NCBI RefSeq assembly: GCF_000183135.1
Contig: NC_014734.1
Location: 1,674,001-1,738,000, forward strand
Direction of reading: 5' to 3'
From: Paludibacter propionicigenes WB4
Lineage (GTDB): Bacteria; Bacteroidota; Bacteroidia; Bacteroidales; Paludibacteraceae
DNA length: 64,000 nt
The notes under the pieces are model-generated. The model saw only the letters and a list, made by a program, of their open reading frames with translations, was not told the origin of the DNA and made no database searches. Position numbers and translations under genes: made by a program. Positions 55,760 to 64,000 of the stretch are shown one piece after another. Numbering within the stretch: position 1 is the first letter of the stretch; each line of letters begins with the position of its first letter.

Positions 55760-58123
55760 ATGAAAGAACAAAAAACAAAACACGCAAAAAATTCAAACAA
55801 CGGGAAGATTGTTTGGCTTTGTCTCATTCTGACAATTATTTTTTTTCCAAAAAATGCATTCTCGCAGAAAAAAAACATGTCCGACTCGATTTATTCTATC
55901 GATGAAGTGCTCGTCACGAGTAAACAACAACGACGGGAAGTAATGAAAATTGACGTACCACTCAAGTATGTCCCTGTATCTATCAGTAGTATTTCGAGAA
56001 AAACTTTTGAACAACGCGGCATCGACAATGTAAACGATGCGCTAAAAAATGTAACTGGCGTAAAACCTGTAGTAACCTATGGCGGTTTTCAAACGTTTTA
56101 CATGCGGGGCTTTGGTTCTCCGGTACTGATGGTTGACGGACAGCGCGATGAGCGGATGAATTATTCGAGTAGCGCTCCGGTGCCGGACCTGACATCGGTA
56201 GAAAGTCTCGAACTCCTCAAAGGTCCGGCATCTGTGATGTATGGTCATTCGGCAGTGGGCGGCATTCTGAATATTGTGCGAAAAGCGCCTACCGAAGCAT
56301 TTCACGCCAATGCCTCTATATCATACGGGAGTTGGAACAGCAAGCGGGCTACATTTGGTTCGGGTGGTAGTCTGAGCGAAAAGCTTTCGTACCGACTGGA
56401 TATTGGAACCTCCGACAGGGATGGTTGGAGAGATAACCACGATAAACGGTTTTCGTCCTACCTAGCATTAGCTTACAAGCTTAGTTCCAAAGATAAATTG
56501 GAACTGAGATCGGGCTATGTAAATGATCTTTACGGTACTGAAGCCGGAATTCCTACCGTGCTCTATGATGTGAAAAATATTGCCGGGAGTGTGGTTTCTC
56601 CCAAAAGCACAATTCCTTCGACTATCAGTCGGGAGCAGCGGTTCAATGATCCGTCCGACTTTTTAAAGAATAAAAATTATAATGGTTTGCTGAAATACAA
56701 CCATATCTTTTCGGATAACTTATCCATGTCTAATATCTTTTCGGTAAACAAAGATGATATCAATTACTTTTCTACAGAAACACTGACCTATCTCACGTCA
56801 ACAAAACCTATTTATTCTACTTATTATGAACAGGGAGGAGTTAAAACCTATATCTGTCTGGATAGTATTCAACGCTCATCGCCCCTGCGCTTCTCGCATA
56901 TGACAACAACTTACCAAAACCAGTTGGAAACAAACTGGACTCCTGTTATTGCCGGGCTAAAGCATACGATACTAGGAGGGTGGTCTGTGATGTATCTGGA
57001 TAGAACAACTTATACCGGATATAATACCGGGGATGTCGTAGGACCGGGTTATTTGGCAACAGTGACTTCGGTAAATCCTGTATTGAATCAGGGAGCCATC
57101 ATTACCCGCTTCTCAAAAGCAAATCCTCGACGCGACATGACCAATGGTTTTTATTTCCAGGATTTGATTGAGCTGAGCAACAAATTAAAAGTATTACTGG
57201 CCGGTCGTCTTGATCTGTTCAAATTTCAGGCTGCCGGTTCGGCGAACACCATCGACGGTCAACGAGATTACCTGCGCAACAATCTGAATTGGAGTTCCTC
57301 ACAGAATACCTCTTTCACCTACAAGGTTGGTGCAGTTTATCTGCCTACTGAGAACTTTTCTTTGTACAGTTCTTTGGGTACGTTCTTTAAACCTTACCGC
57401 GATATTTATAACTCTACTTATATTTATGTGAATAAAGAAGGGACGGTTTTTACTCCTGTCAACGGTGAAGAAATTTTTAAACCAGAATCAGGTTATCAAG
57501 CAGAAGGAGGCTTCGGATACGATTATAAGAAATACATTCGTGTTACTGCCAGCGCATTCTACATCCACAAAGAAAATATTCGAGAGAATGTCGCTACAGT
57601 AAAAGTGGACGAAAACGGAACACAGGTAACCAAAAGAGTATACGCTCAAATAGGAGTAGTTAACTCTAAGGGGTTTGATATTGAAGCGCAGATTAATCCT
57701 ATCCAATCGCTTACCTTGGGTGGAGGCTATACGTTTACAGATGCCGAATACGGCGATTTTAAATCGAACCCTTATGTGCAGGGAGATACCCGCAAAGGAA
57801 ACCTACAAGTTTATTCTCCAAAACATCTTTTATTCGCGTCGGCTAATTATCTGTTTATGGATGGACCATTGAAGAACTTTAGCGTTGGAGGTGCATGCAA
57901 TTCTTCCAGCAAATCGTACACCAATGCTACTAACACGATCTTTCTGCCTTCCTATTTTGTGGCTGATGCTCATGTGAGTTACAGCTTTAAAACAGGATTG
58001 AGACTGGGCATTGTGCTTAAAAATATAGCCGATAAAACTTACTATGAATGGGCATTAAACAATAGTCAGTTTATTCCATCGGAAGGGCGAAGCTGTCTGG
58101 CCACACTCAGCTATTCACTCTAA
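55760..58123 (+). CDS. TonB-dependent receptor under cobalamin-riboswitch control
   Basis: A 787-residue receptor with a signal region (about residues 1-36), a TonB-box-like YSIDEVLVTSKQQR, a plug domain (about 60-170, IDNVNDALKNVTGVKP and LELLKGPASVMYGHSAVGG), and a beta-barrel ending RSCLATLSYSL. Sequence style is siderophore-receptor-like, but the cobalamin riboswitch indicates that it takes up a corrinoid or a cobalt complex (inference). The following PepSY protein is also typical of siderophore loci, so a dual assignment is open. Confidence 0.92.
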   Translation: MKEQKTKHAKNSNNGKIVWLCLILTIIFFPKNAFSQKKNMSDSIYSIDEVLVTSKQQRREVMKIDVPLKYVPVSISSISRKTFEQRGIDNVNDALKNVTGVKPVVTYGGFQTFYMRGFGSPVLMVDGQRDERMNYSSSAPVPDLTSVESLELLKGPASVMYGHSAVGGILNIVRKAPTEAFHANASISYGSWNSKRATFGSGGSLSEKLSYRLDIGTSDRDGWRDNHDKRFSSYLALAYKLSSKDKLELRSGYVNDLYGTEAGIPTVLYDVKNIAGSVVSPKSTIPSTISREQRFNDPSDFLKNKNYNGLLKYNHIFSDNLSMSNIFSVNKDDINYFSTETLTYLTSTKPIYSTYYEQGGVKTYICLDSIQRSSPLRFSHMTTTYQNQLETNWTPVIAGLKHTILGGWSVMYLDRTTYTGYNTGDVVGPGYLATVTSVNPVLNQGAIITRFSKANPRRDMTNGFYFQDLIELSNKLKVLLAGRLDLFKFQAAGSANTIDGQRDYLRNNLNWSSSQNTSFTYKVGAVYLPTENFSLYSSLGTFFKPYRDIYNSTYIYVNKEGTVFTPVNGEEIFKPESGYQAEGGFGYDYKKYIRVTASAFYIHKENIRENVATVKVDENGTQVTKRVYAQIGVVNSKGFDIEAQINPIQSLTLGGGYTFTDAEYGDFKSNPYVQGDTRKGNLQVYSPKHLLFASANYLFMDGPLKNFSVGGACNSSSKSYTNATNTIFLPSYFVADAHVSYSFKTGLRLGIVLKNIADKTYYEWALNNSQFIPSEGRSCLATLSYSL

Positions 58124-58146
58124 CTAAGTAGTTAATCTTTTTCTTT

Positions 58147-58195
58147 AAGCTGTGGAGGAATTCCCAACTGAAATTCCTCCACAGCTTATTTTTTC
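58147..58195 (+). terminator. Hairpin with T-run between TonB receptor and PepSY gene
   Basis: AAGCTGTGGAGGAATT pairs perfectly with AATTCCTCCACAGCTT, then ATTTTTTCC. It lies between two cooperating genes, so it may limit rather than abolish read-through. Confidence 0.85.
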
Positions 58196-58229
58196 CTCCA
58201 GAATCTATTTACAGTTCCAAACAAATAAT

Positions 58230-59669
58230 ATGAAAATCTTTTTTATAAAACTCCATCGCTACCTTGGGCTGGCGCTTAGTTTTGTATTTGTAATATGGTT
58301 CATCTCGGGTTTTGTGATGATGTTCTCGTCCTTCCCCAAACCGTTGAAAGCCGAGTACGCCAGACTAAACAGCCCGATACATCCAACCATCATTTTAAAC
58401 AATACAGACAGTATCAGGTCTCTTGTTTTGCATACACGACTGGATGAAACCCTACTTAGCGTAACTAAACAAAATGGAGAGCAAACAACTTACAGTTATC
58501 CCGATGAACATGCTGTTACCACTTATTCAGAAACCAGCTGTAGGAAATTGGCTGTGATGCGTGCTAAAGCCTCTGTCGGAGAAATGGAATCTATCTCAGA
58601 TTATGACAGATGGATTCCGTGGGAGAAGTATAAAGACTACTTTCCCATTTATAAATACCGGATGAACGATGGAAAGAAAACGGTACTATATGTGTCGTCG
58701 GTCACCGGAGAGATTGTACAGGAAACTAACCGTACAACCCGACTCTGGGCTTACGTTGGAGCTATGCCCCATTGGGGATATATAAAGCAATTGCGACTTC
58801 ATGCTGATTGTTGGAAAAATACCATTATCATTATCTCTGCACTGGGTGCAATTATGTGTATGGTCGGATTATGGCTGGGCATTAGCTACTCCCGAAAGGC
58901 ATGGAAGCGCAAGAAAACGATAAGTTCCATTACACCCTACAAACATTTCTGGTTTCGGTGGCATCACATACTCGGCTTGCTGTTCGGACTGGTTACGTTT
59001 ACATACGTTTTTAGCGGTATGATGTCCCTTTGCGAAGTTCCGCAATTTATAGCAAAGAGTCCCGACGAAAATGCTGTACGGTCGGATGCTCAGGCTCTGC
59101 CGTTAACCCGTTTTACCCGCAACCTAAACGAAGTCTTGAAACATTATCCACAAACCAACCGTGTGGAATGGAATATGATTGGAAAAGAACCCTACTACAA
59201 AATCAGCGACAAGGAAGGACATATAACTATGATACATGCCGACAGCAACCGGACAGAGTATCATCCTGTGTTTAGCAAAAAAGAAATACAAAACATCTAC
59301 AATAAGCAAATCGGTCGGCATCCATTCTCGCTCACACTTCAGAAAGCATACGACAATTATTATATTCCATCACAAAAGCGGCAATGCCCTCTCCCTGTTT
59401 ATTGCCTGACAATCGATGATGAATTTAAAACAACGCTTTACATCCATCCGAAAAACTCCGAACTACTGGCTGACTATAATAACAATACACGCATTCGTCG
59501 TTGGATCTACAATTTTTTCCATTCCTTTAATACGCTTTGGTTAATTGATCATCCTTTTTGGCGAAGACTGCTGGAGATCTGCTTACTTAGTGGAGGGTTA
59601 CTGCTTTCAATTACAGCAATGACTCTTACAAGCAAGCGAATCAAGAGAGTCAAACTAAATACAAAATAA
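58230..59669 (+). CDS. PepSY-associated transmembrane protein
   Basis: A 479-residue inner-membrane protein with four or so transmembrane helices: HRYLGLALSFVFVIWFISGF near the N-terminus, a periplasmic PepSY region, then ALGAIMCMVGLWLGISYS, HHILGLLFGLVTFTYVFSGM, and a last helix near LLSGGLLLSITAMTLTS. Several His face the membrane as in reductase-like members. Family proteins accompany TonB receptors for iron or corrinoids and may reduce or release the ligand. The frame starts earlier, but the ATG at 58230 gives MKIFFIKLHRYLG. Confidence 0.88.
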   Translation: MKIFFIKLHRYLGLALSFVFVIWFISGFVMMFSSFPKPLKAEYARLNSPIHPTIILNNTDSIRSLVLHTRLDETLLSVTKQNGEQTTYSYPDEHAVTTYSETSCRKLAVMRAKASVGEMESISDYDRWIPWEKYKDYFPIYKYRMNDGKKTVLYVSSVTGEIVQETNRTTRLWAYVGAMPHWGYIKQLRLHADCWKNTIIIISALGAIMCMVGLWLGISYSRKAWKRKKTISSITPYKHFWFRWHHILGLLFGLVTFTYVFSGMMSLCEVPQFIAKSPDENAVRSDAQALPLTRFTRNLNEVLKHYPQTNRVEWNMIGKEPYYKISDKEGHITMIHADSNRTEYHPVFSKKEIQNIYNKQIGRHPFSLTLQKAYDNYYIPSQKRQCPLPVYCLTIDDEFKTTLYIHPKNSELLADYNNNTRIRRWIYNFFHSFNTLWLIDHPFWRRLLEICLLSGGLLLSITAMTLTSKRIKRVKLNTK

Positions 59670-59860
59670 TCACGTTAGATTTCTTTAAAAACTAAACAGA
59701 AACAGAAGCATTGAATCACAGAAACAATAAATATCTCATAAATGAAGTAAGTTTTTTCGAACTCCTCTTTTTGTTCTATTGTTACATACATAAAACTTAG
59801 ATTTTTCGCTTCAGTACAGCTAGAGTAGTAAGTCATAAAATTCAAAATATTATGTAATCT

Positions 59861-60628
59861 ATGATAAATAACGAAACATCATTGCGTTGGGCAAAATTTG
59901 TAGCAGAGTATGCGGCATACCTTATGGGATGCGGTATTCACACGTCAAGAGTCATACGTAATACCAAACGTATCGGAGAGGCATTGGGCTTCGATGTAAA
60001 AATCAGTGTGTTTCAGAAAAGTATCATTCTCACAATTCTGGATAACGAATCTCAGCACACTTTTAGTGAGGTTATAGAAATTCCCGTACTGCCCATTAGT
60101 TTCAAAAACAACGCGGAGCTAAGCGCATTAAGTTGGGAAGCTATAGACAAGCATCTGAATTTTGAGCAGATTAAGGAAAAATACCAGCAAATAATATCAG
60201 CTCCGAGAATGAATTCTTTGCTGCTATTGTTGCTAGTTGGGTTGGCAAATGCATCTTTTTGTAGATTATTTAAGGGCGATTGGCTATCTATGCTTATTGT
60301 GTTTATCGCCACTATCGCCGGTTTCTTTGTCAGAACCGAACTACAAAAGCGACATGTTAATCATTTTATTATCTTCATCGTATCAGCATTCGTTGCTTCT
60401 CTGCTATCATCAACTACGCTATACTTCAACACAACTTCTGATATTGCTTTGGCAACCAGCGTATTGTATTTAATCCCGGGAGTTCCACTCATCAATGGAG
60501 TAATTGATATTGTAGAAGGACATACGCTTACCGGAATAAGCCGACTAGCCAACGCGTTACTACTGATAGCATGTCTTGCTATCGGGCTTTCATTCACATT
60601 GATTTTATTTAAAGGAGGTCTAATATGA
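59861..60628 (+). CDS. Threonine/serine exporter ThrE-type, N-terminal half
   Basis: A 255-residue protein of the DUF1212 (ThrE) family. An N-terminal cytoplasmic domain (about 1-120, with YAAYLMGCGIHTSRVIRNTKRI) is followed by five or so transmembrane helices. The segment LYLIPGVPLINGVIDIVEGH is a family signature. It pairs with the next gene, which overlaps by 4 bp, to form the equivalent of a fused ThrE exporter. The exported amino acid is not established here. Confidence 0.9.
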   Translation: MINNETSLRWAKFVAEYAAYLMGCGIHTSRVIRNTKRIGEALGFDVKISVFQKSIILTILDNESQHTFSEVIEIPVLPISFKNNAELSALSWEAIDKHLNFEQIKEKYQQIISAPRMNSLLLLLLVGLANASFCRLFKGDWLSMLIVFIATIAGFFVRTELQKRHVNHFIIFIVSAFVASLLSSTTLYFNTTSDIALATSVLYLIPGVPLINGVIDIVEGHTLTGISRLANALLLIACLAIGLSFTLILFKGGLI

Positions 60629-61116
60629 TAATAGCACTTGACATACTTTCAGATGGGTTTTTCGCTGCAATAGCAGCCATTGGTTTTGGGGCTATTTCCG
60701 ACCCGCCAAAACGCTCGTTTAAATTTATTGCTTTACTTGGAGCCGTTGGCCATGCTTGTCGCTTTTGCCTAATGAATTATTTTCAGGTTGACATTGCGGT
60801 AGCTTCGTTTGTAAGTGCTTTGATAATTGGGTTTGGAAGTCTTTGGTTAGGTGGCAAAATACATTGCCCGACAACCGTGATTTATATACCGGCGCTTCTG
60901 CCAATGATTCCGGGTAAGTTTGCCTACAACACTGTTTTTGCGCAAATCATGTTTTTACAAAACATGAATGTACCAACGCTGAAAGCAAAATACATGGAAA
61001 TGTTTTTCTCAAACGGAATGGTTACGCTTACGGTCATTTTCCTGTTAGCAATCGGAGCTACATTACCCATGTTTTTATTTAGCAAAAAAGCTTATTCTCT
61101 GACAAGAAAGCTATAG
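60625..61116 (+). CDS. Threonine/serine exporter ThrE-type, C-terminal half
   Basis: A 163-residue membrane protein of the DUF3815 type with four transmembrane helices, including ALLPMIPGKFAYNTVFAQIM, which parallels the partner's PGVPLI motif. It starts at an ATG overlapping the upstream stop (ATGA), which predicts translational coupling. Together the two equal one full ThrE protein. Confidence 0.9.
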   Translation: MIIALDILSDGFFAAIAAIGFGAISDPPKRSFKFIALLGAVGHACRFCLMNYFQVDIAVASFVSALIIGFGSLWLGGKIHCPTTVIYIPALLPMIPGKFAYNTVFAQIMFLQNMNVPTLKAKYMEMFFSNGMVTLTVIFLLAIGATLPMFLFSKKAYSLTRKL

Positions 61117-61224
61117 CAGAAGCGGGCAGACAGGGTATTACTTTGGAAATAATTAAAAAAATGACTTACTGAAACAAAAACAGGATTTTGTCATTTTTCA
61201 AGGTAAGTTTTCCTTTCTTTTAAC

Positions 61225-61232
61225 TACCTTTG
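61225..61232 (+). promoter_or_regulatory. -7 promoter element upstream of nudC
   Basis: TACCTTTG matches the -7 consensus 41 bp before the nudC ATG; a -33 TTTG is not clear. Confidence 0.45.
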
Positions 61233-61272
61233 TGCTTTCTAAAGTAACACAGAAATAAATCATTTTTCGCTC

Positions 61273-62109
61273 ATGATTCAGGATATATTACCACACAGTT
61301 TCGACAATCATTACCTTGCCGGAGCAAAAATAAAGGACAATGACTTTCTCCTTCACTTTAAAGAAAATACACTTTTAATAAAAACGAATAATGAAAATGT
61401 TGATTTACCCCGACTGTCTGACTTTCGGAATATAAGCGACGAATCAAATATTACTTTTTTATTCACTCTGGATGATGTTTCGGGCTTTATTTTGTGGGAC
61501 GAAGCTGAAACGGTGGAAAAAGAACATTTTGAATACAGAGAAATCGGTTTTTTCAGGACTATTCCTCAAAAAGAAATTGGCTGGATAAGTGTAGTGGGAC
61601 TGCATCTTCGAAACTGGTACGAAGAACATCGTTTTTGCGGAAAATGCGGGGCTGAGACTTACCACAAATCCGATGAAAGAGCCTTGGTGTGTCCTGCTTG
61701 TAACACGCACTTCTTCCCTAAAATTTCGCCAGCCATCATTGTAGCTATCATCAATAAAGACAAAATCCTGTTAGCCAGAAATAGCAATTTTAAAGCTGGT
61801 TGGCATTCATTAATAGCCGGTTATGTAGACGTGGGAGAAACGTTGGAAGAAACCGTAGTGCGCGAAGTAAAAGAAGAAGTAGGTCTTGATGTCAAAAATA
61901 TCCGGTATTATAAAAGTCAACCATGGCCACTGTCGGGATCATTGATGATTGGATATATTGCTGAAGCCGATGAAAACCAACCTATTGTAATCGACAACAA
62001 AGAAATAGTCGAAGCAGCATGGTTTAGCAGAGACAATTTACCCAGTCATCCCACCAACGCCAGTGTTGGAGGTGAGTTGATTGAAAAATTCATGAACGGA
62101 GAAATATAA
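61273..62109 (+). CDS. nudC: NADH pyrophosphatase NudC
   Basis: A 278-residue Nudix hydrolase. Zinc-ribbon Cys pairs are in FCGKCGAETYHK and VCPACNTHFF; the Nudix box is in GYVDVGETLEETVVREVKEE (near residues 182-201), with the NudC signature SQPWPLSGSLM downstream. It hydrolyses NADH to NMNH and AMP and can remove NAD caps from RNA in other bacteria. It appears monocistronic. Confidence 0.95.
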   Translation: MIQDILPHSFDNHYLAGAKIKDNDFLLHFKENTLLIKTNNENVDLPRLSDFRNISDESNITFLFTLDDVSGFILWDEAETVEKEHFEYREIGFFRTIPQKEIGWISVVGLHLRNWYEEHRFCGKCGAETYHKSDERALVCPACNTHFFPKISPAIIVAIINKDKILLARNSNFKAGWHSLIAGYVDVGETLEETVVREVKEEVGLDVKNIRYYKSQPWPLSGSLMIGYIAEADENQPIVIDNKEIVEAAWFSRDNLPSHPTNASVGGELIEKFMNGEI

Positions 62110-62189
62110 ACTACGACCAATCAACCAACTCATCGAATCAGGACATACTCAGGTATTTATGCCTGAATATTCCCTGGAAATTATCTAGA

Positions 62190-62387
62190 TTATTTAGTCG
62201 CACATCCACACGTTGAGGGATTTTTTGATGGAGTTTTGCTGTTTTTCAAAATTTCTTTCTTAACATCACACCCATTACAATCGCCACAGGGCGATGTGTC
62301 TTTTTTGCGTATATTTTTCAGCACTGCATACACTGAATAGATTATTGCAAATACTATAATTATCAAAACTATTATATTCTGTGTCAT
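62190..62387 (-). CDS. FeoB-associated Cys-rich membrane protein
   Basis: A 65-residue protein with one N-terminal transmembrane helix (about residues 4-22, NIIVLIIIVFAIIYSVYA) and a Cys-rich tail: CGDCNGCDVKK and later CGCATK. Small proteins of this type (FeoB-associated) occur directly after feoB, as here (72 bp). The function is not known but may be in iron handling at the membrane. Confidence 0.88.
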   Translation of the reverse strand: MTQNIIVLIIIVFAIIYSVYAVLKNIRKKDTSPCGDCNGCDVKKEILKNSKTPSKNPSTCGCATK

Positions 62388-62459
62388 TACATTCGTTTTA
62401 TTTGGAGATTATCATTTAATCAAACACTCCAACATGTTAGCCTACAATTAAAGTTCGTT

Positions 62460-64000
62460 TTATATAAACAAACTTCCTATCTGATATGTTGCAAAAGCCA
62501 CCAACCAGGCCATGGCAGTAGTATAAACCATGGTAAATACAGCCCATCCCCAACTGGATTCTTTTTTTATAGCCGCTATAACAGCTACACAAGGGAAATA
62601 GATCAACACGAAAAGCATAAAAGCAAAACTTACCAAAGGCGTGAAAACCTTTTGCCCTTTCAGCTCTCCACTGTTATGAGTCTGTGCCCGCAATTCATCT
62701 TTCAGAGAATTCGAATTCTCATCAGCTTTTAAGTCTGCTTGATAAAGAATACCCATAGAACTAACCACAATCTCTTTTGCAGCCAATCCAGTAATAATAC
62801 TCACACCCATTTTCCAGTCAAATCCCAATGGACTTATTACAGGCTCGATAGCATGTCCTAATTGACCTATATAAGATTTTTCCTGACGTTCAGACTCTTT
62901 ACTTACTTCTAATTGTCGGACAGCCTTATCCTTTTGATCAGGCTTCAACCCACTATTCGACTGAACTTGTTGAATCTTCGAATCATAATCTGTTGTATAG
63001 ACTATATGACGTGGAAAATATCCTAAAGCCCAGATTAATATGGAAGCCAACAAAATAACATTCCCCATTTTCTTCAGATATTGCTGACCTTTATGCCACA
63101 TGTGCAGACTTGTGTTTTTCAACGTTGGAATCCTATAGGGCGGCAATTCCATCACAAAAGGCACTTCTTTTTTGGCAAATGCTATCCTCTTCATCACCAA
63201 AGCTGTTAGAATTGCCAACACTATTCCAACCAGATAAATTGTAAAAAGAACAAGCCCCTGATTAGCCGGAAATATAGCCGATATAAGCAATACGTACACC
63301 GGTAACCGGGCGCTACAGGACATAAAAGGGGTGATAATCATCGTCAGAATACGGTCCTTTTTGTTATCCAGCGTACGAGTCGCCATTATGGCCGGCACAT
63401 TACAACCAAAACCCATCACCAGTGGAATGAACGACTTACCATGCAAGCCAATTTTATGCATCAACTTATCCATGATAAACGAAGCTCGAGCCATGTAGCC
63501 GGTATCTTCCATCAATGAAATAAAGAAAAATAATATCAAAATATTAGGAAGAAAAACGATCACTCCTCCTACTCCACCGATTATTCCATCAACCAGCAAA
63601 TCGCGTAAAGCTCCCGGAGACATGGTCGTCTGAAGCCAATCACTCAGCGATTCAACTCCCGTATTGATCCAGTCCATAGGATAACTACCAAGAGTAAACG
63701 TCGCCTGAAACATCAGCCACATAAAAAACAAAAATATAGGGAATCCCAGAAACCTGTGTGTCAGCAAATCATCAAGTTCCCGCTTACTTTCCCTTTTGTC
63801 TTTTTTGACCTCCTTATACGTTTCTTTCAATGCACCATCAATAAACCCATATTTGGCATCGGTTATAATCGTTTCAGAACGTTCACCATATTCTTTCTCA
63901 AGCTGCGCAATAGTTTGTTTTGCTACAGATTTAATTTCCTCATAATTAGCAAATTTCTCAAGCTGAGCTAGCGTACTTTTATCAGTTTCCAATAATTTGA
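62460..64000 (-). CDS. feoB: Ferrous iron transport protein B (N-terminal part outside window)
   Basis: The minus-strand frame runs open off the right edge, giving about 513 codons. It covers the helical linker and the whole membrane part: Gate motifs include GVGGVIVFLPNILILFFFIS, MGFGCNVPAIMATRTL and MTIITPFMSCSARLPVYVLL, the last with the conserved Cys. The N-terminal G-domain lies beyond the window. It imports Fe2+ under anaerobic conditions. Iron supply fits with the heavy Fe-S demand of nitrogenase. Confidence 0.95.
   Translation of the reverse strand, partial: KLLETDKSTLAQLEKFANYEEIKSVAKQTIAQLEKEYGERSETIITDAKYGFIDGALKETYKEVKKDKRESKRELDDLLTHRFLGFPIFLFFMWLMFQATFTLGSYPMDWINTGVESLSDWLQTTMSPGALRDLLVDGIIGGVGGVIVFLPNILILFFFISLMEDTGYMARASFIMDKLMHKIGLHGKSFIPLVMGFGCNVPAIMATRTLDNKKDRILTMIITPFMSCSARLPVYVLLISAIFPANQGLVLFTIYLVGIVLAILTALVMKRIAFAKKEVPFVMELPPYRIPTLKNTSLHMWHKGQQYLKKMGNVILLASILIWALGYFPRHIVYTTDYDSKIQQVQSNSGLKPDQKDKAVRQLEVSKESERQEKSYIGQLGHAIEPVISPLGFDWKMGVSIITGLAAKEIVVSSMGILYQADLKADENSNSLKDELRAQTHNSGELKGQKVFTPLVSFAFMLFVLIYFPCVAVIAAIKKESSWGWAVFTMVYTTAMAWLVAFATYQIGSLFI

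Overview
The window is a chromosomal segment of an anaerobic, AT-rich Bacteroidota bacterium, most likely a Bacteroidales member close to Paludibacter (inference). The support is SusC/SusD proteins, TonB-dependent receptors, a GldG homologue, DUF6089/DUF5683-type proteins, an OmpA porin with thrombospondin-3 repeats, and promoters of the Bacteroidota form TTTG-N19-TAnnTTTG. One such promoter lies upstream of tRNA-Cys.

Layout. 0-6 kb: an aminotransferase / phenylacetate-CoA ligase / ACT-domain operon, tRNA-Cys, an ECF sigma factor operon and a 2-hydroxyacid dehydrogenase. 6-11 kb: a small nitrogen-fixation satellite operon (DUF683 metalloprotein plus ArsC-like nitrogenase-associated protein), an OmpA-like porin and sucCD. 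11-16 kb: a molybdate module with a stand-alone di-Mop molbindin, a Mop-less ModE, an outer-membrane barrel and modABC. 17-33.5 kb: a complete Mo-nitrogenase region, nifH-nifI1-nifI2-nifD-nifK, then nifE-nifN-nifB-ferredoxin-nifV-HEPN-like gene, then on the minus strand nif11-nifX-GNAT-nifA. 34-46 kb: housekeeping genes (SpmA/B-like transporter, ybeY, DUF6089-uppS-bamA-ompH-ompH envelope operon, parAB, a lytic transglycosylase). 46-64 kb: gldG, a SusCD locus with a metallophosphoesterase, a cobalamin riboswitch upstream of a TonB receptor and a PepSY protein, a split ThrE exporter, nudC and a truncated feoB.

How it fits together. ModABC supplies molybdate, while NifB, NifEN, NifX and NifV build FeMo-cofactor. 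NifHDK fixes nitrogen, NifI1/NifI2 probably gate the enzyme post-translationally, and NifA with sigma-54 probably drives transcription. I find four putative sigma-54 promoters, upstream of the DUF683 operon, modE, nifH and nifE. All have GG-N10-GA instead of GG-N10-GC, and each has an upstream 12-bp element that is, or resembles, TACATWAATGTA. The nifH and nifE control regions share an almost identical layout: tandem-repeat block, about 100 bp, enhancer block, about 143 bp, promoter.

The most unusual feature is the repeat content of the mod/nif region. Seven loci between 13.7 and 31.0 kb carry G/C-box inverted repeats built on CCCCTAAAGGGG or CCCCCAAAGGGGG, six of them as inverted pairs. One pair straddles the nifE start and supplies N-terminal codons, and another supplies the nifX stop codon. 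A 15-copy 21-bp minisatellite and a toxin/immunity-like remnant lie between nifK and nifE.
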